Of a stretch of DNA of 64,000 bases, positions 1-10,958 are shown one piece after another (position 1 is the stretch's first letter; the number at the start of each line of letters is the position of its first letter). Below the pieces are notes generated by a model. That model did not search any database and was not told where the DNA came from. It saw nothing but the letters and a program-made list of their open reading frames with translations. The position numbers and the translations under genes are program-made. Origin of the DNA: Prorocentrum cordatum. Lineage: Eukaryota > Sar > Dinophyceae > Prorocentrales > Prorocentraceae. The stretch lies in the NCBI GenBank assembly GCA_963575745.1, contig CAUYUJ010017922.1:156213-220212 (forward strand), given 5' to 3'.

Positions 1-429
1 ATCGGGTAGTCACCGCCAATCGATTGTCGGAGCTTGGCCTCCGCATGGCCACAGTAGTGGTACTCGTCTCCAGGTTCGTTGCCCGTCCTGTTGGCCTGGA
101 TGTAGACGAGCCCCCTGGCGGAGTCCTCGGGCCTCTGCTCGTGGTAGCTGCCGTCTGGGTACAGATGGTGGTGGAGTGAGTGTCTCTGCACTTCTGATTA
201 GCAATGTGCTCCTGGGTGACTTCCCTGATGTCGAGATAGTCGGTGCTGGTATCGACACGTGCACGTGTTGCTTCAGCGGCCAGTTTGCCCAAGGGTACTC
301 TGAGTTGTATCGGGCAGTTCGATAGGACAGGTTCGTAGCCATGTTGTTGCTACGGTAAGTCAGGGGGAGGGGATGTCGGAGGTGGCAACGGTGCGGCACC
401 TCGGTATTATTGGTATCGACGTTCATCAT
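1..429 (-). pseudogene. 3' remnant of a minus-strand gene, running off the window start
   Basis: Read on the minus strand, two frames carry protein-like text that join near position 190. The first ends in residues reading DIREVTQEHIANQKCRDTHS. The second starts with a His-rich run (LHHHLYPDG) and continues through ARGLVYIQANRTGN and EYHYCGHAEAKLRQ to the window edge. The composition is balanced and unlike the simple repeats nearby, so this looks like degraded coding sequence. A distant likeness to the His/Tyr-rich stretch encoded near 29,030 (AYHYHYHSVQGN...) is possible but too weak to call. No catalytic motif was recognised and the frame shift argues against a working gene. It probably belongs with the zinc-finger/coiled-coil remnant at 1,561-4,834. 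Confidence 0.3.
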
Positions 430-1023
430 CCCTGCATGCTGGTAGTTCCGTTAGTGGAACCAGTAAATGAGTTCGGAGTATCAATGGGTGAGTTACGTGT
501 AGACGTTGTCCTACGCCTGCGTCGCCGCCCAGCGTAGCGGCGTAGGCCTTTATGAGTAGGCCGACGGGTCGTAGCCTCCATAGGTCGAGTAACGCACGTC
601 TCACTCGAGCAACGGTGGGTACTGGACGTTCGTGCGTAACTACTGCTCCTTGATGGTGGAGTAGCCCCAATACGTGCCGCCGTGTAGGAGTCGTGAAAAT
701 TGATTAGGGTCACGGGTTGACCCGGGGTAAATGCAGTGTGGTCGTAAAGTGCGGCTGCATTGTAGCTTGCCCATTTGCGGGGGTAGCGACGCCCACCGCG
801 GATTCCCTTGGGCTTGGCCCATAGCGTAGAGCTAGGGCCGAAACAACCGTGCGCCGATTTGGCCCTCACCACAATGGCTTTGCGAAGGTACTTGTCCCTT
901 CTGCAGCAGGTCCCGCCTGGACATATCGTCTCCTCCTGCTGTGGTGGTAATCCTCTGGCCGAACGGCGCCATTGCCCTTTTGACCTTGATCGGCGGTCCC
1001 TGCTGCACCGGGGATGAGGTGGA

Positions 1024-1242
1024 TCACAAGGCATCTCGTAAGCCAGCTGCGATGTCTGCGATCTGTCTGTAGTCCTTCTCCGTAGTGATGTCCACCCATG
1101 CTCGGTTGCCTTGCTCCAGTAGTTTGCTCGTGATCCGTAAGGGCTTCGCCCCCTGCCGCCGGCCCCCCTCTCTTAGAATGGGACTTGCCAGAGCTGCGTT
1201 GGGATGTCTAGACGCTGACGTAAAGCAATGTCGGGACTTCAC
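1024..1242 (-). pseudogene. short minus-strand coding remnant
   Basis: The minus-strand translation of about 1,030-1,170 reads like ordinary protein (ITSKLLEQGNRAWVDITTEK, then DYRQIADIAAGLRDAL) and ends at a stop. Sequence on either side is out of frame or non-coding in character. It lies between the fragments at 1-429 and 1,561-4,834 on the same strand and may be a piece of the same decayed gene. No family is recognised. Confidence 0.25.
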
Positions 1243-1256
1243 GCGAGGCCAATGTC

Positions 1257-1470
1257 AATTTACGAGGGTGTATGGCTTCGGTGGCGCGAATATCAGGTGA
1301 TTTACGATGGTTTATGGCTTCGGGGACGCGGATATTGCATAATTTGCAAAGGGGTGTATGGCCTCGGGGGCGCAAGCATTGCGTAATTTACCAAGGTTTA
1401 TGGCCTCGGGGACGCGAATTCGGAGCAATTTACGAGGGAGTATGGCCTCGGGGCGCGAATATCATGTATT
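1257..1470. repeat. five-copy imperfect tandem repeat, period about 42 bp
   Basis: Units begin with atttac or atttgc at about 1258, 1300, 1342, 1386 and 1428. Each contains a core like tatggcctcggggacgcgaa. Copies differ by a few substitutions and 1-2 bp indels (spacings 42, 42, 44, 42, 40). The next unit start at 1468 runs out of similarity. The array lies just beyond the downstream end of the minus-strand remnants. Confidence 0.8.
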
Positions 1471-1560
1471 TGCACGTGTCCCACGCCCCCCCAGGAATTC
1501 AGACAACGCGATCTGAGCGTGGTACAAAAGCTGGTTTGGGGCTCCCCACCCCTCGCGCGT

Positions 1561-2484
1561 TCAGCAACAGTTTACAGTAGGAAGCAGAAAGCAGGACTGT
1601 AAGATTGGAGACTTGAAACGGGAACTGGTGCAGGGAGCATAAATGCCTAATCTTCGCAGCCTGATGGCCCCGCAAGGGGGCTGGCGGATCTCGCCAGCGA
1701 GGTCTGAATGGGTTTTCTTGGCCATGTCGTACAGGAATTCGGCGAGCAGTGGTTTCTGGTTCAGGGGTGACACAGCAGCCAGCTTGACAGCGAGGGCGCG
1801 GTGGGCCGTATCATTGTCCTCCTGCTGTTGGCGCACGTCGTAGTAGGAGGCGGATGTTGGTGCCTTGGGTGCGGGTAGTGATGGCGGCCGACAGTAACCT
1901 GGACTGCGTTCCGGGTTGGCGCCATGCTCCAAGCCGCTCATACCCGCTACCCAGGGGAACACGTATCATTCCGTCTGGAAACCTTCGTCGGTCGAGGAGG
2001 TGGTGGGCGGGGGTGGGAGCGCCGACCCTATCATTTGCATGACGTATGCTTCGTCTGCGTCGACTTTGGTCTGCTCGCGGCCATCCTCTTGGTCCAGTGC
2101 CAGGGAAGTCGGTGTTGGTGCGTTTACGAGTTGTTGCTGTAACATCTCCTCCTTTTGTGCCTGGTGCTTTCGTTTCCGCTCTTCCACCTGCGAGGGTGAG
2201 TTGAGCATCGCTTTTTGACGAAGAAGCTGGACCGACGTCGTTGTTATCTGCCAGGGCCTCTCTGTATGTTCCAGCGGTGATAGCCTGCTCGTTGTAGCCG
2301 TTGGTGGGCGGGGGGGTGTACTAAAGCCTCCCGTCGGCACTCCTGGGATCGGCGTTTGTGGGATAATTTCTTCCAAAGCAGCCGTCAGGGGGTCGTCCTG
2401 GGGCACATGGTTGGTCTCTTTAGGCGGCGTGCTGACTGCCCTGGTGCGTCGTGGCGGCGTAGCGACTGCGAAGTGCAAGGGCAC
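1561..2484 (-). pseudogene. C-terminal part of decayed coiled-coil protein
   Basis: Two adjoining minus-strand open segments (2,484-1,966 and 1,962-1,561) encode charged, helix-prone sequence. The first includes VEERKRKHQAQKEEMLQQQL and ALDQEDGREQTKVDADEAY. The second includes ASYYDVRQQQEDNDTAHRAL and LAEFLYDMAKKTHSD. Both fit a continuation of the coiled-coil protein encoded at 2,725-4,110. They are interrupted by a frame change near 1,960, and no ATG at a sensible position starts either piece. No enzymatic motif is present. I infer one long gene, broken by several indels, running from 4,834 down to about 1,560. Confidence 0.4.
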
Positions 2485-2724
2485 CGTGAGCGTTATTTGC
2501 GCTGGTGGGGGGGGGGCTGTGGAAGCTTGGCGTGGTCCTTTTTGTCGTTGTAATGGATATCCCAGAGGCTGATAGTATCGGCTGAAGTGGTAGCGGCGGC
2601 TGGGCGTGGCTCTAAAGGACCGCCGGGGATGAAGGCGTACTGTCTATCGGACATACTGTCCATCCTGCTAGTGAGCACTGCATCCGCAGGCTCAGCGTTT
2701 GATGTAAAGGGGGCCTCGGCGTTG

Positions 2725-4110
2725 CTACGTAGGTTGGTTGTGGCTGTCTGGGCGTTTTTTGTGAAGTCCTCGTAGGTGGTGGAGCTGCTGTACCAGGTCT
2801 TGTTGTACGAATAGGCTTTCCTGGCATTCGTGCTGGTATTTCTGTATGGTCTCGTTGTCCTGGTGTTGCCTGTTCTTAGACTGTCGGTGGCGCTCGCTCA
2901 TCTCAAGTACGAGTAGCTGCTCGGTCTTCTGGCATTCCTCATGCAGCCTGTGAACGGCAGCTTCCTGTTCGCTGTAGCTGGTCTGCAGGCCCATCTCCTC
3001 CAACTGTAGTTGCTGATGCCAAAGGTACAGGTACGCGTTCTTTCTGTCCGAGGTGGAGAGATTGGAGCTCTTCCTCAGAATTTGACGCCAGATGGATATC
3101 ACGAGTGCCATAGTCCTCGGCTTGTTGCGTGAGGTGTCGTCCCATGAAGTCAATCTGGGTGCGGAGCTCCTCGTTGTCCTTCATTGACTGTGCGAGCTTG
3201 TCGTAGACGGCTCCTTGCTCCGCGTGTAGTTGGCGTGCCTCGTGATGTTCACACTCGAGTCTGGCCTGATGCGTCGCCGTGGCAAGCTCACTGTGCGCCT
3301 GCTGGTGGTGGAGCATGTGGTGTTCTGTGATTCGGGTCTGCGTGGTGAGGTTCTCCTCGTATCGCGCGAGCTGCTCGTTCTGCCGAAGTAGAACCTGCTC
3401 GGCGTGGCGGTGTTGCTCTTGATACTCGTCCGATTTCGTCCTGATCTGGTGAAGGTCCTGGTAGAGCTCGTGGTACTCCGTGGTCAGCTCGTGGTGTCGT
3501 TTGTTGCCGTCAACAGTCTTGTTCTTGAGGCGCTCGATCTCGGCTGATTATTCGTGACACTCCTCTTGAAAATTGACTTCGTACGGCAAGGTCGAGGTCG
3601 GGGCTTGGTAGAATGCCCATTGTGTCGGCTTGGACTGCTTGAGTCTGGTGATCGTAAGGTCTTTCTCCAGCTCGGAGTTCTCGCAAAAGCGGAGACGGGA
3701 GTCCTTCCGCGGGTAATTTTCCTGTAGTTCGTTGTAGCGGATGCTGGACATGGTGCATTGTTCCTCGGCGTATTTCGTTCTGTTTTGTTTTTCGTGGATG
3801 TCGACCTTGTGTTGGGCGTAACATTGTATGAGTTCGGCGGATGAACTCTCAAGGCCATCTCGGAGCAATGTGATGAGTTTGTCTTTGTACCGTGTAGACT
3901 CGGAGCAGGCGTTCTTGTTGGTAAGTTGTCTCAGCAGATCTGCGCAGTGTGCATCCAGCCCCATCGTGCTTCTCTTCTTTACTGCGTATCAACTTGTGTA
4001 GTTCGTTGATACGCCCCTCCGTAGAGGCGTTGGTGGCGGCTTCGGCGTTGCGGATCTCGTCGTTGAGAGCCGCATTCATGTCTGCAAGGTCCTTGATTGT
4101 GTTGCGTAGT
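2725..4110 (-). pseudogene. coiled-coil middle region of decayed minus-strand protein
   Basis: Successive minus-strand segments at 4,079-3,849, 3,964-3,548, 3,316-2,939 and 3,153-2,725 lie in different frames. All encode Glu/Gln/Lys/Arg-rich heptad-like text, such as MNAALNDEIRNAEAATNAST, LARLECEHHEARQLHAEQ-like runs and QQLQLEEMGLQTSYSEQEAA. Together they would make roughly 450 residues of coiled coil. At least three frame changes and internal stops separate the pieces, so as drawn it cannot make one protein. The zinc-finger segment at 4,298-4,834 lies directly upstream on the same strand. Zinc finger followed by long coiled coil resembles accessory or ORF1-type proteins of dinoflagellate retroelements, but no RT is found next to it. 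Confidence 0.45.
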
Positions 4111-4297
4111 TATGTTTATTCTTCAAGCAGTCGGTGTCTGTCAGGGACCGTGCCCATCGCTGGCGGCGTAGAGGGCCCAGGTTGGTCGCGTGGTGGGACC
4201 CTTCACTTGCGCAGGGCGTCTTCGAGTGATTTGGCTCTCTTTCTGTCCTTCTCAGCTTTCTTGTCCTTGTCGCCGGTCGCGGTCCTGGAAATGGCGA

Positions 4298-4834
4298 TCA
4301 TGTACTTTTGAGGCAGCGGATGTCTCCGAGGTTGCGCGTGACATTGTGTCCTTTCTCCTTGTCTTTGTTGTACAGCTGCGCCGCTTTGTACAGGTCATCG
4401 TGGCATTTCCAGCGGTACTGGCGTAGTTCTTCTGCGTCTCGTGGTGGTTCCACGTACGAGGGGTGGGTCTTGGTCTCCTGTTCCTCGTATGGCTTGGTCG
4501 CTTCGACTACCTTCTCGGTGGTCCTGTCAAGCTTCCAAGCAGGTTGCCCTCGTGTCCGACTTGAGCGCCTCGACGACCTTCCTGTACGAGGCTGGTTGCC
4601 GTTCTGGTTGCAGTCACCCTGCTCCCAGGTCCACTGGTTCCCGCAGTAACAGATCCAGAGCTTGTTGGGAGCGTTTCTGCCGCAGCCTTTGCATTTCCAG
4701 CAGCTGGTCTTCGTTGTGGTCTGTCGGCCTCGCTCTCTAGGGATGGAGAAATCGCGCAGTGAGTCTCTCCCGCCGCGGGGTGCGGAGCGGTCTCTGTAAC
4801 TGGAGCCCGTCTGGTTGGAGTCTTTGGGCGCCAT
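4298..4834 (-). CDS. zinc-finger protein segment, N-terminal part of decayed gene
   Basis: The first ATG of this minus-strand frame is at 4,834 and sits in a good eukaryotic start context (caagATGgc). The protein begins MAPKDSNQTGSSYRDRSAPR and is Arg/Ser-rich. Around residues 45-65 it has a zinc-binding signature, CWKCKGCGRNAPNK followed by LWICYCGNQW. This resembles a RanBP2-type finger (W-x-C-x2-C ... N ... C-x-C) with a slightly altered last pair. The remainder is charged and ends at a stop near 4,298, after which coiled-coil text continues in other frames. RanBP2-like fingers usually bind single-stranded RNA or proteins, so an RNA-binding role is plausible but inferred. The gene looks truncated by frameshifts. 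Confidence 0.45.
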   Translation of the reverse strand: MAPKDSNQTGSSYRDRSAPRGGRDSLRDFSIPRERGRQTTTKTSCWKCKGCGRNAPNKLWICYCGNQWTWEQGDCNQNGNQPRTGRSSRRSSRTRGQPAWKLDRTTEKVVEATKPYEEQETKTHPSYVEPPRDAEELRQYRWKCHDDLYKAAQLYNKDKEKGHNVTRNLGDIRCLKST

Positions 4835-5217
4835 CTTGGATTGGTGGTGGTCAAGTAGACGTGCTGCGGCAGCAACTCGTAGTAATGTCCTCGCAGCCAC
4901 CCGTTGTCTCCGGGCGTGCCTGTGCCAGGCAGGTGGTTTAGTTGTTGTCGTTGTAGGCGTGGGCCCCTAGGGGTCTGACGTAGAATAGGTACATGCGGGC
5001 AACGATGTCGTGGAGGAGCGTGTAAAGCTCAGTGTGGATGGGCAACTACAGCGGGTACTTGGAGATCCGAGTGCCGTAAATGCTGTACGGCGAGTAGACA
5101 GTGAAGAAGTAGCGGGCAGGGTACCTCTTCTCCGCGGGCGTATGGCGCCGCGCTGGGCGCTGCCCGGCCGTGGCGGGGGGTACACTCCCTCCCTCCCGGC
5201 GGCCTCGGTTGAAACGC

Positions 5218-5420
5218 CGCCCCTCCTCCTCTTCCTCCTGCTCCGTCTCCTGCTCCTCATCATCATCGTCCTCATCCTCCTCCTCCTCCTCCTCCTCCTC
5301 CTCCTCCTCATTCTCCTCCTCCTCGTCATCATCATCATCATCATCCTCATCCTCGTCCTCCTCTTCCCCCTCCTCCTCCTCCTCCTCGTCCTCCTCTTCC
5401 TCCCCCTCCTCCTCTCCATA
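5218..5420. repeat. trinucleotide microsatellite, CTC with CAT interruptions
   Basis: About 200 bp of ctc/tcc and cat/gtc triplets on the plus strand (GAG/GAT on the minus strand). It generates artificial poly-Leu, poly-Ser and poly-Arg readings in all frames and is not evidence of coding. Confidence 0.95.
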
Positions 5421-5422
5421 GA

Positions 5423-5435
5423 CATGTGGCTCAAG
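5423..5435 (+). other. possible relict of the dinoflagellate spliced leader
   Basis: The sequence catgtggctcaag matches the 3' end of the DinoSL (CATTTTGGCTCAAG) apart from one substitution and one missing T. It lies about 50 bp upstream of the ORF1-like region at 5,483, where a relict leader would sit if the element was copied from trans-spliced mRNA. The match is short, so chance is possible. Confidence 0.35.
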
Positions 5436-5482
5436 GATAAGCTTTGTGAAGGGTTTGGGTACCCGAGAATCAGCGATTAGCG

Positions 5483-6970
5483 TTGGACCCCCCCGTCACG
5501 ATCGGTTCAGATTACTTGGGGCGCGCGCCCACGGTTCACAGCCATTCTGCTCCAATTAGGACGGGGCCACTGCGGGCCGATGTGTGCGCGGGCACCGCTG
5601 GCAGCGCTGCTGATGGTGATGACCGTGATCGTTGCGACCTCGCCTCGGGATCTGGAGACTGCGGCTCGTCCTCGTCTTCCCGAGAGCAATCGAGGAGCGG
5701 GGAACAGCGCCGCCGCAAGCGCCGCGAGCGCCAATCTCGCGATCGCACCCGCCCAGGAGGCGGATCGCGAGGCGGCCGAGGGCAGCGCTCGTTGCGGCCC
5801 ATCAGCAGGAGGCCTTCTTGGAGCAGGAGGCAGCCTACCCCACGCTGCCGTCGCAGCATGCAGCCGCGCCGCTCGACCCGTGGGCGGCGGCGGCAGCTGG
5901 ATTCGGCGCCGCTCCTGCGAGGCCTGGCGTTCCGAGGTCTGCTCCTGGCACGCCCGTCGGAGGCATGGTCACTCCTCGCTCGCAGCTGGGCGGTCGGGGC
6001 GCCGGCGTCAGGCACGAGAAAGAGCCAGCCGAGACCGCTGCTGCAATTTCGGACTTGTGGATGTCGCTCTTCGATGAGTTGCGCTCCAGCCAGGATCGCT
6101 TCCTCCTCAGCATGGACAAGAGCTTGGGAGGGCATGCAGCGCGCGCTGGAGCGGCGCAGATCCTGGAGAACCGCCAGCAGAAGGCCGAGCGCATCCAGCG
6201 GCAGCAAGCCGAGGATATAAAACGGCTGGAGGACGAGATGCGGAGGCGCCAGCAGCAGATGGATAATATTCTGGCGAAGCATTGCGCCGACATGGCGCAG
6301 CAGCAGCGCGAGCTCGGCGCGGTGGCAGCGGGCGCTCCGCAGCCGCCTGGAGCTGGGCCAACCTGGAGCCGTGGGATCGACCGTGCGGTTCTGGCCATCA
6401 CCTCCGAGGCCCCACTCCTGCGCGCGGCGGTGGAGCAGGCCGTGGCGCCTGTGCTCGGCGACTCGCAGCTGGCTGACGTCTCCCAGGTTGAAGGTGACGA
6501 CGTGGGCCAGCGCTTCGCGGTCAGGATGGCGGGCGACGCGGGCCTGGCCGAGCGTCGTGTCCGCGAGCTCGCGGCCACGCGTCGCGGTGGCGGTCCCGGC
6601 GGCACTCGGCGTCAGGTTTCGGCCACCACCCACGGCCCCGACGGGCCACGCCGCGCCGTTGCTTTGCAGCAAGGATAAGAATTCGCGCCAGGCGTCACAC
6701 GAGATCACGCCCAAGAAGATGCGGCGGACGCTGGGAAGAGCCCCATCGAAGCGCATCTTCGTCGATCCCGTCGGCCCCGCCCAATGGGAGGGCGCACTGT
6801 CAATGGCGTGGCAGCCACAGGTCAAGATTGTGATCGAGGGCCCTGGTGCACCGCCTGTTGTCCAGCGGACTGCCGCCGTCTTCTGTCGCCGCCAGCTCCC
6901 TCGCAAGGAACTACAGCAGATGGTGGACCCCGTCCTCCTGGCTCCGACGACTGCGGAGCGGTGCCTCTGA
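5483..6970 (+). pseudogene. ORF1-like protein of a non-LTR retroelement, frameshifted
   Basis: Three plus-strand segments read on from each other with frame changes. About 5,560-5,800 encodes Asp/Arg/Ser-rich text (DGDDRDRCDLASGSGD...). About 5,800-6,670 encodes AAYPTLPSQH, then the motif DPWAAAAAGFGAAP. A helical coiled coil (ENRQQKAERIQRQQAEDIKR) and a folded region (VGQRFAVRMAGDAGLAERR) follow. About 6,670-6,970 resumes in the first frame with KDKNSRQASHEITPKKMRR and KRIFVDPVGPAQWEGALS. The DPWA motif, the coiled coil and a C-terminal globular domain are in the order I associate with dinoflagellate LINE ORF1 proteins, which probably bind the element RNA. The frame changes mean it cannot be expressed as one protein from this sequence. 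Confidence 0.5.
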
Positions 6971-8069
6971 CCAGGCCACCGCCCACGGGGGGCGACGACG
7001 GCGCGACGAGGGCGCCGCATTACCAGGGGGGGGGGCCCGATCATGGCGACGCTCCCGCAGCGCCAGGAGAAGGACCCGTTCGCGGCAACGGCGATGTTGC
7101 AGGGCCCCAGACGGCCGCGGTTAACTTTGCGCTCACCTCGGCCACGCGGAACGCGCGGGCGCTGCGCCACCAGGGCGGGCATTGCGAGGGCCTCGGCGGA
7201 TTTCCTCGCCAAGTTTTAAAATGTTTTTGAAGCGCGACTCGGTCATCCCGGGCCTCCAGGAGGCGCGCGGCCCACGCGTCCGTCGAGCTTCTCGAGCACG
7301 CGGGCATCCGAGCTCGAGTCTTTACGCCGTCATGTGGGGTGAACAAGAGGACTCACGCGGGTTCGCCATTCTCTTCCCCGCGTGCGGGGCCGATAGACGG
7401 AGTGCAGCAGGGTAAGTCAACATTGCTTCCCAGCAGGGTTATGCGCATCCGTGCTCGGTTCAGCGATGACTCGGGGAGACCCCGGTCGCTCGTTCATTGG
7501 AGGATTCAAAACCACGGCCCAGAACGGCGGCACCCAGCGCCGCGTCCTCGGAGACGACGCGGGGCCCCATCGCGGCCGCCGCGCCCATCGCGGGCAACCT
7601 CAATCGCGGCGACAAGCTGGAGAATTGCCGTTTTGGCGACGAAGGCCCCCCACGATCGGTCGACACAGCTCGGCGCCCGCAGGAGCAACGACGGCAGCGC
7701 TGCCTGGGGGGCGCCGCGGAGATGGCGGCTCCAAGGGCGGCCCACTGGCACGCCGGGCCCCAGAGCGCGACTGGGAGCGACCGCGCCTCCTTGGGCGCCC
7801 CGCCAAGGCTGGCGACGCAGCGTGTCCAGCAGCGCGGGGCGCCGGGCGAGCCTGAGGAGCTGCATTGGGGCGGCGCCCTGCGCGCACCCCGGGGCCCAAC
7901 TAAACTTGCCCCGATCCACCAGGGAATCGTGAACTTATGTTCAAAGAGAAGTTGACTCAGTACGCGGCGGCGCTGGATATGTCGTCGCGAGCCCCGCCCG
8001 ACACGCACCAGGTCTACGCGCGGGTCGCGCAGGCGGCGGCGGCGGAGACTCGCGACGCGCAGCCACGGG
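6971..8069. other. GC-rich gap between ORF1-like and RT regions
   Basis: This is where an endonuclease domain would be expected in a complete LINE. Several GC-driven frames are open, but none shows the endonuclease motifs (an Asn/Glu substrate-binding pair, GDxN or the terminal SDH), and no two frames join into a convincing protein. The endonuclease part appears lost or too degraded to recognise. Confidence 0.4.
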
Positions 8070-9151
8070 GCCAGGAGCGAGGACATTCAGGCCGAGCTGG
8101 ACTGGGGGGCGCTGGCCCCCCTGAGCTACGGCTTCGCGCACGCATTCTCGTCGCTCCTCCACGACTCGCTGCGACGGGCGCTGGAGGCGTGGCAGTTGCC
8201 GCTTGGCCTGGGGCCCCTGCCCCTGGAGACCTACGCCGATGTGGAGGCGGCGGGGACGAGGCCCAGCCATTGGGTCCTTGTCGCGATACTGCGCGGGATC
8301 CTGCAAGGCGACCCGCTCTCGGGATCGACGTTCGCGATTGGGGTGCAGCCGTTCATGGAGGCGCTCGGGCAGCAGCTGGAGGCCCTGGCACAAGGCCTGA
8401 CCTACTGGTGCGCCGACGACGTCTATGCGCTCGTCTTCGGCAGGAGGGGACTTCGCACGCTGGCGCGGATCTCCCGCCTTGCGGAGCGCTTAGCTGGGTT
8501 CCAGCCCCAGCCCAAGCAATGCGCGGCCGCCCCGCTCTGGGCCCGAGGAGTGCGGCTGGGGCTCCTTCGACGTGGCTCCGGTCGTGGAACTGATGGGGCG
8601 TTTCGTTGGACTTGGCGCGACGGTGCCAGTCTGTCCTCTCCTACAAGGCTCAGCTCTGGCCGATGCCGCCGCTCCTGGTCGAGGACGAGCCGCTCTTGGA
8701 GCCTGCTGAGGCGAACACCTTCTACCACATGGAGGTGCTGCGGGGGCCGCGCTGCGCGCCGACTTCCGAGTTCCCGGGGGCGCCCCCAACGCGCGCGGCA
8801 GCGTCACCGTTGAAGACGCAGCGGCGGGCGGGGAGGCACCTGAATGAGGTGGCCCGGCGCAGATTGCCGCTGGCGCGCAGCTTGGAGAGCCAACCTCAAC
8901 CTGCCTGTCGGGAGGCACCAGCTCCCGCGGTCACGCTCGCGCGTGCGCCGGCGGCAGGGCGCGAGTTGCTCGAAAAGAGCGGCGCCCCCCTCTTCTCTTG
9001 CGATTGGGGCGTGGCGGGGCGGCGGGCGGGCAGGGGGAGACGGCAACGTCAGCGTGGATTCTTAGATGGCCTGCGGGCCTCCAGGGACGGGGACCTCCCC
9101 CTCAATGGTTCGGAGTCCCCCCCTGGAGGCAGCCGCGGTGGCGCGGAATGA
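8070..9151 (+). pseudogene. reverse transcriptase of a non-LTR retroelement, frameshifted
   Basis: From about 8,090 one plus-strand frame gives a motif A-like region (LSYGFAHAFSSLLHDSLRRA), then motif B (GILQGDPLSGSTFAI) and motif C as YWCADDVYAL. The Ala-Asp-Asp is the catalytic pair of the YxDD box. The sequence then runs into a thumb-like region (RRGLRTLARISRLAERLAGF). Near 8,600 the coding text moves to another frame and continues with SVLSYKAQLWPMPPLLVEDE, typical of the post-thumb region of dinoflagellate LINE RTs. In motif A the usual first Asp is not evident (FAHAF), which suggests loss of activity. It follows the ORF1-like region on the same strand, so both are taken as one degraded element. 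No RNase H or zinc knuckle was found beyond 9,150. Confidence 0.6.
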
Positions 9152-9639
9152 AGTGGAGCAGGTCCCGATGCGGGCGCCTCCGACCTGCAGGTGCGCGTGC
9201 AGAACGACTTGGCTTGGAGACTGGGTGACAGATACCCGCTGCCCAGCCCCAGAGTCGGGACCGCAGGTTCTGTCTGGGCTGCGATTCGCCCGACAGCCTG
9301 AAGCAGTATTTGAGGCGTGCGCCTTTCCGAGGGTTGGTGCGGTTGGCCCCAGGCCGGCCGCTGCTTGATGCTCTCCTCGTCGCCTTCGTTTTCGTCGAAA
9401 CATCGCTGGAGTCGGCTCGAGGAGTGGCGCTGACGTTCCACCTGCATCGCCATCTCCACCTGGAGAGGCGCGATGCCATCAGCGGGTCGTTTTCCCCTTT
9501 GATCGTTCATTCGATCGCCAAGGCCGCTCGGCAGGCATTGACCCTTCTGGAGGCACCTCTGTCGGACAGTCGCGTACAGTGGCTAGGTAAGGATACGGGA
9601 TGTGTTTGAGGACGCTCTGCCTCCTTCTCCTCCTCCTCA

Positions 9640-9776
9640 TCATCACAGTGATCCCTGTTCCCATCGCGCCTTCCCCTAATCATCATCATCATCATCATCA
9701 TCATCAACAACAACATCATCATCAGCAGCATCAGCATCAGCATCAGCATCATCAGCATCATCATCATTCCCAACCC
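9640..9776. repeat. CAT/CAA/CAG trinucleotide microsatellite
   Basis: Runs of cat with cag and caa interruptions. It would encode artificial poly-His in one frame. No coding significance. Confidence 0.95.
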
Positions 9777-10775
9777 CTGTGAAGAGGAACCAGGATCGAG
9801 GGTTCTAGACGTGCTTGGTCTTTCGTGTACAATCGTTTACGTGCAGTGGTGTCTTGATATCTGGGAGTTCATGCTGCTCGTGCATGTGTGATTGAGTGGC
9901 TGTCTATCGAGGCTGACTTGACTTCGTTGTGCTCGACCCCCTTTCTGCTGCTGTCTGCTCCTTCTCTCATCGCCTCATCTGCCGTTGAGTCTGCACCCAG
10001 TGCTATTTATTCGGGGTCGCTGTCCCTCGTGGCATGACCCCTCCCATGCTCTAAACCGTCGTTCCCCATCTCTGAGAGCTCCCCTTCTCATCGCATCGAC
10101 GGACTGCAAAGGAACATTGGTGGGCTCGCTGGCTCAAGGGAGACAAAAAAACCGCCCGGACCGGATAATTGGCGTTTACTAAACGGCCTTGGGCGTTTAC
10201 TAAACAGCCCTGCCCTGTTTGTTTCCCTCTTTGGGCGCGTTTTTTCGACTTCTACTGGCTCCGATCACCTTGGAGAACGAGTGTTGGCATAACGACGTCA
10301 ACGGACGACAGGAATAGGATCCGACCGAGAGTGCGTGGAGCCGTCCGTTCCCAAAGATGTCCACAAGAGGGTAGTTTTGAATTTACGTTGATCCGATTTT
10401 ATACAGTAGGCACATGCAAAAAAATATATTTAAAGGCAGGTGCCCCACAGAAATTGAGTATTCCCCCATGGCCCCAGGTATCCACAAGGACCCCTGGAGC
10501 ACCTTATACTTATCGGATCGACGAAGAATGTGTCCCAAGATATCTGATCGCAAGGTTTATTATCGAACGTGTCTCTTGTGCGTCCCCGCCGCTGTGCTCT
10601 GGGTCCACATTATTGAATTCATTTGCTGTCATCGCTTCCCCGAAAGGACGCATGAAAGGCTTGGGCAAGCAGTGCCTGGCTCGGTGGCACAGCGACGCTT
10701 GTCTGTGGAGGACAGGGGGGCAGAGAAGGATGGTTGGCCGTCAGCACAGGCAGGGTCGGATCAGCGCAAAACTTT
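9777..10775. other. no gene seen; small local duplication
   Basis: Mixed-composition DNA with no convincing protein. The only structure noticed is a short tandem copy near 10,171-10,210, where ggcgtttactaaac occurs twice about 20 bp apart. Confidence 0.5.
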
Positions 10776-10776
10776 T

Positions 10777-10958
<182 letters not shown>

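Noticed and set aside
334-346. Spliced-leader-like match cgtagccatgttg
   Set aside because: Twelve of thirteen bases match, but it is on the strand opposite to the local coding remnants and the sequence does not continue into the rest of the leader.
5010-5480. Poly-Leu or poly-Arg protein
   Set aside because: It is produced by the CTC/CAT trinucleotide repeat.
5536-7212. A 558-codon minus-strand frame over the ORF1-like region
   Set aside because: It is antisense to recognisable ORF1 text and has no domain. It is a GC-driven shadow.
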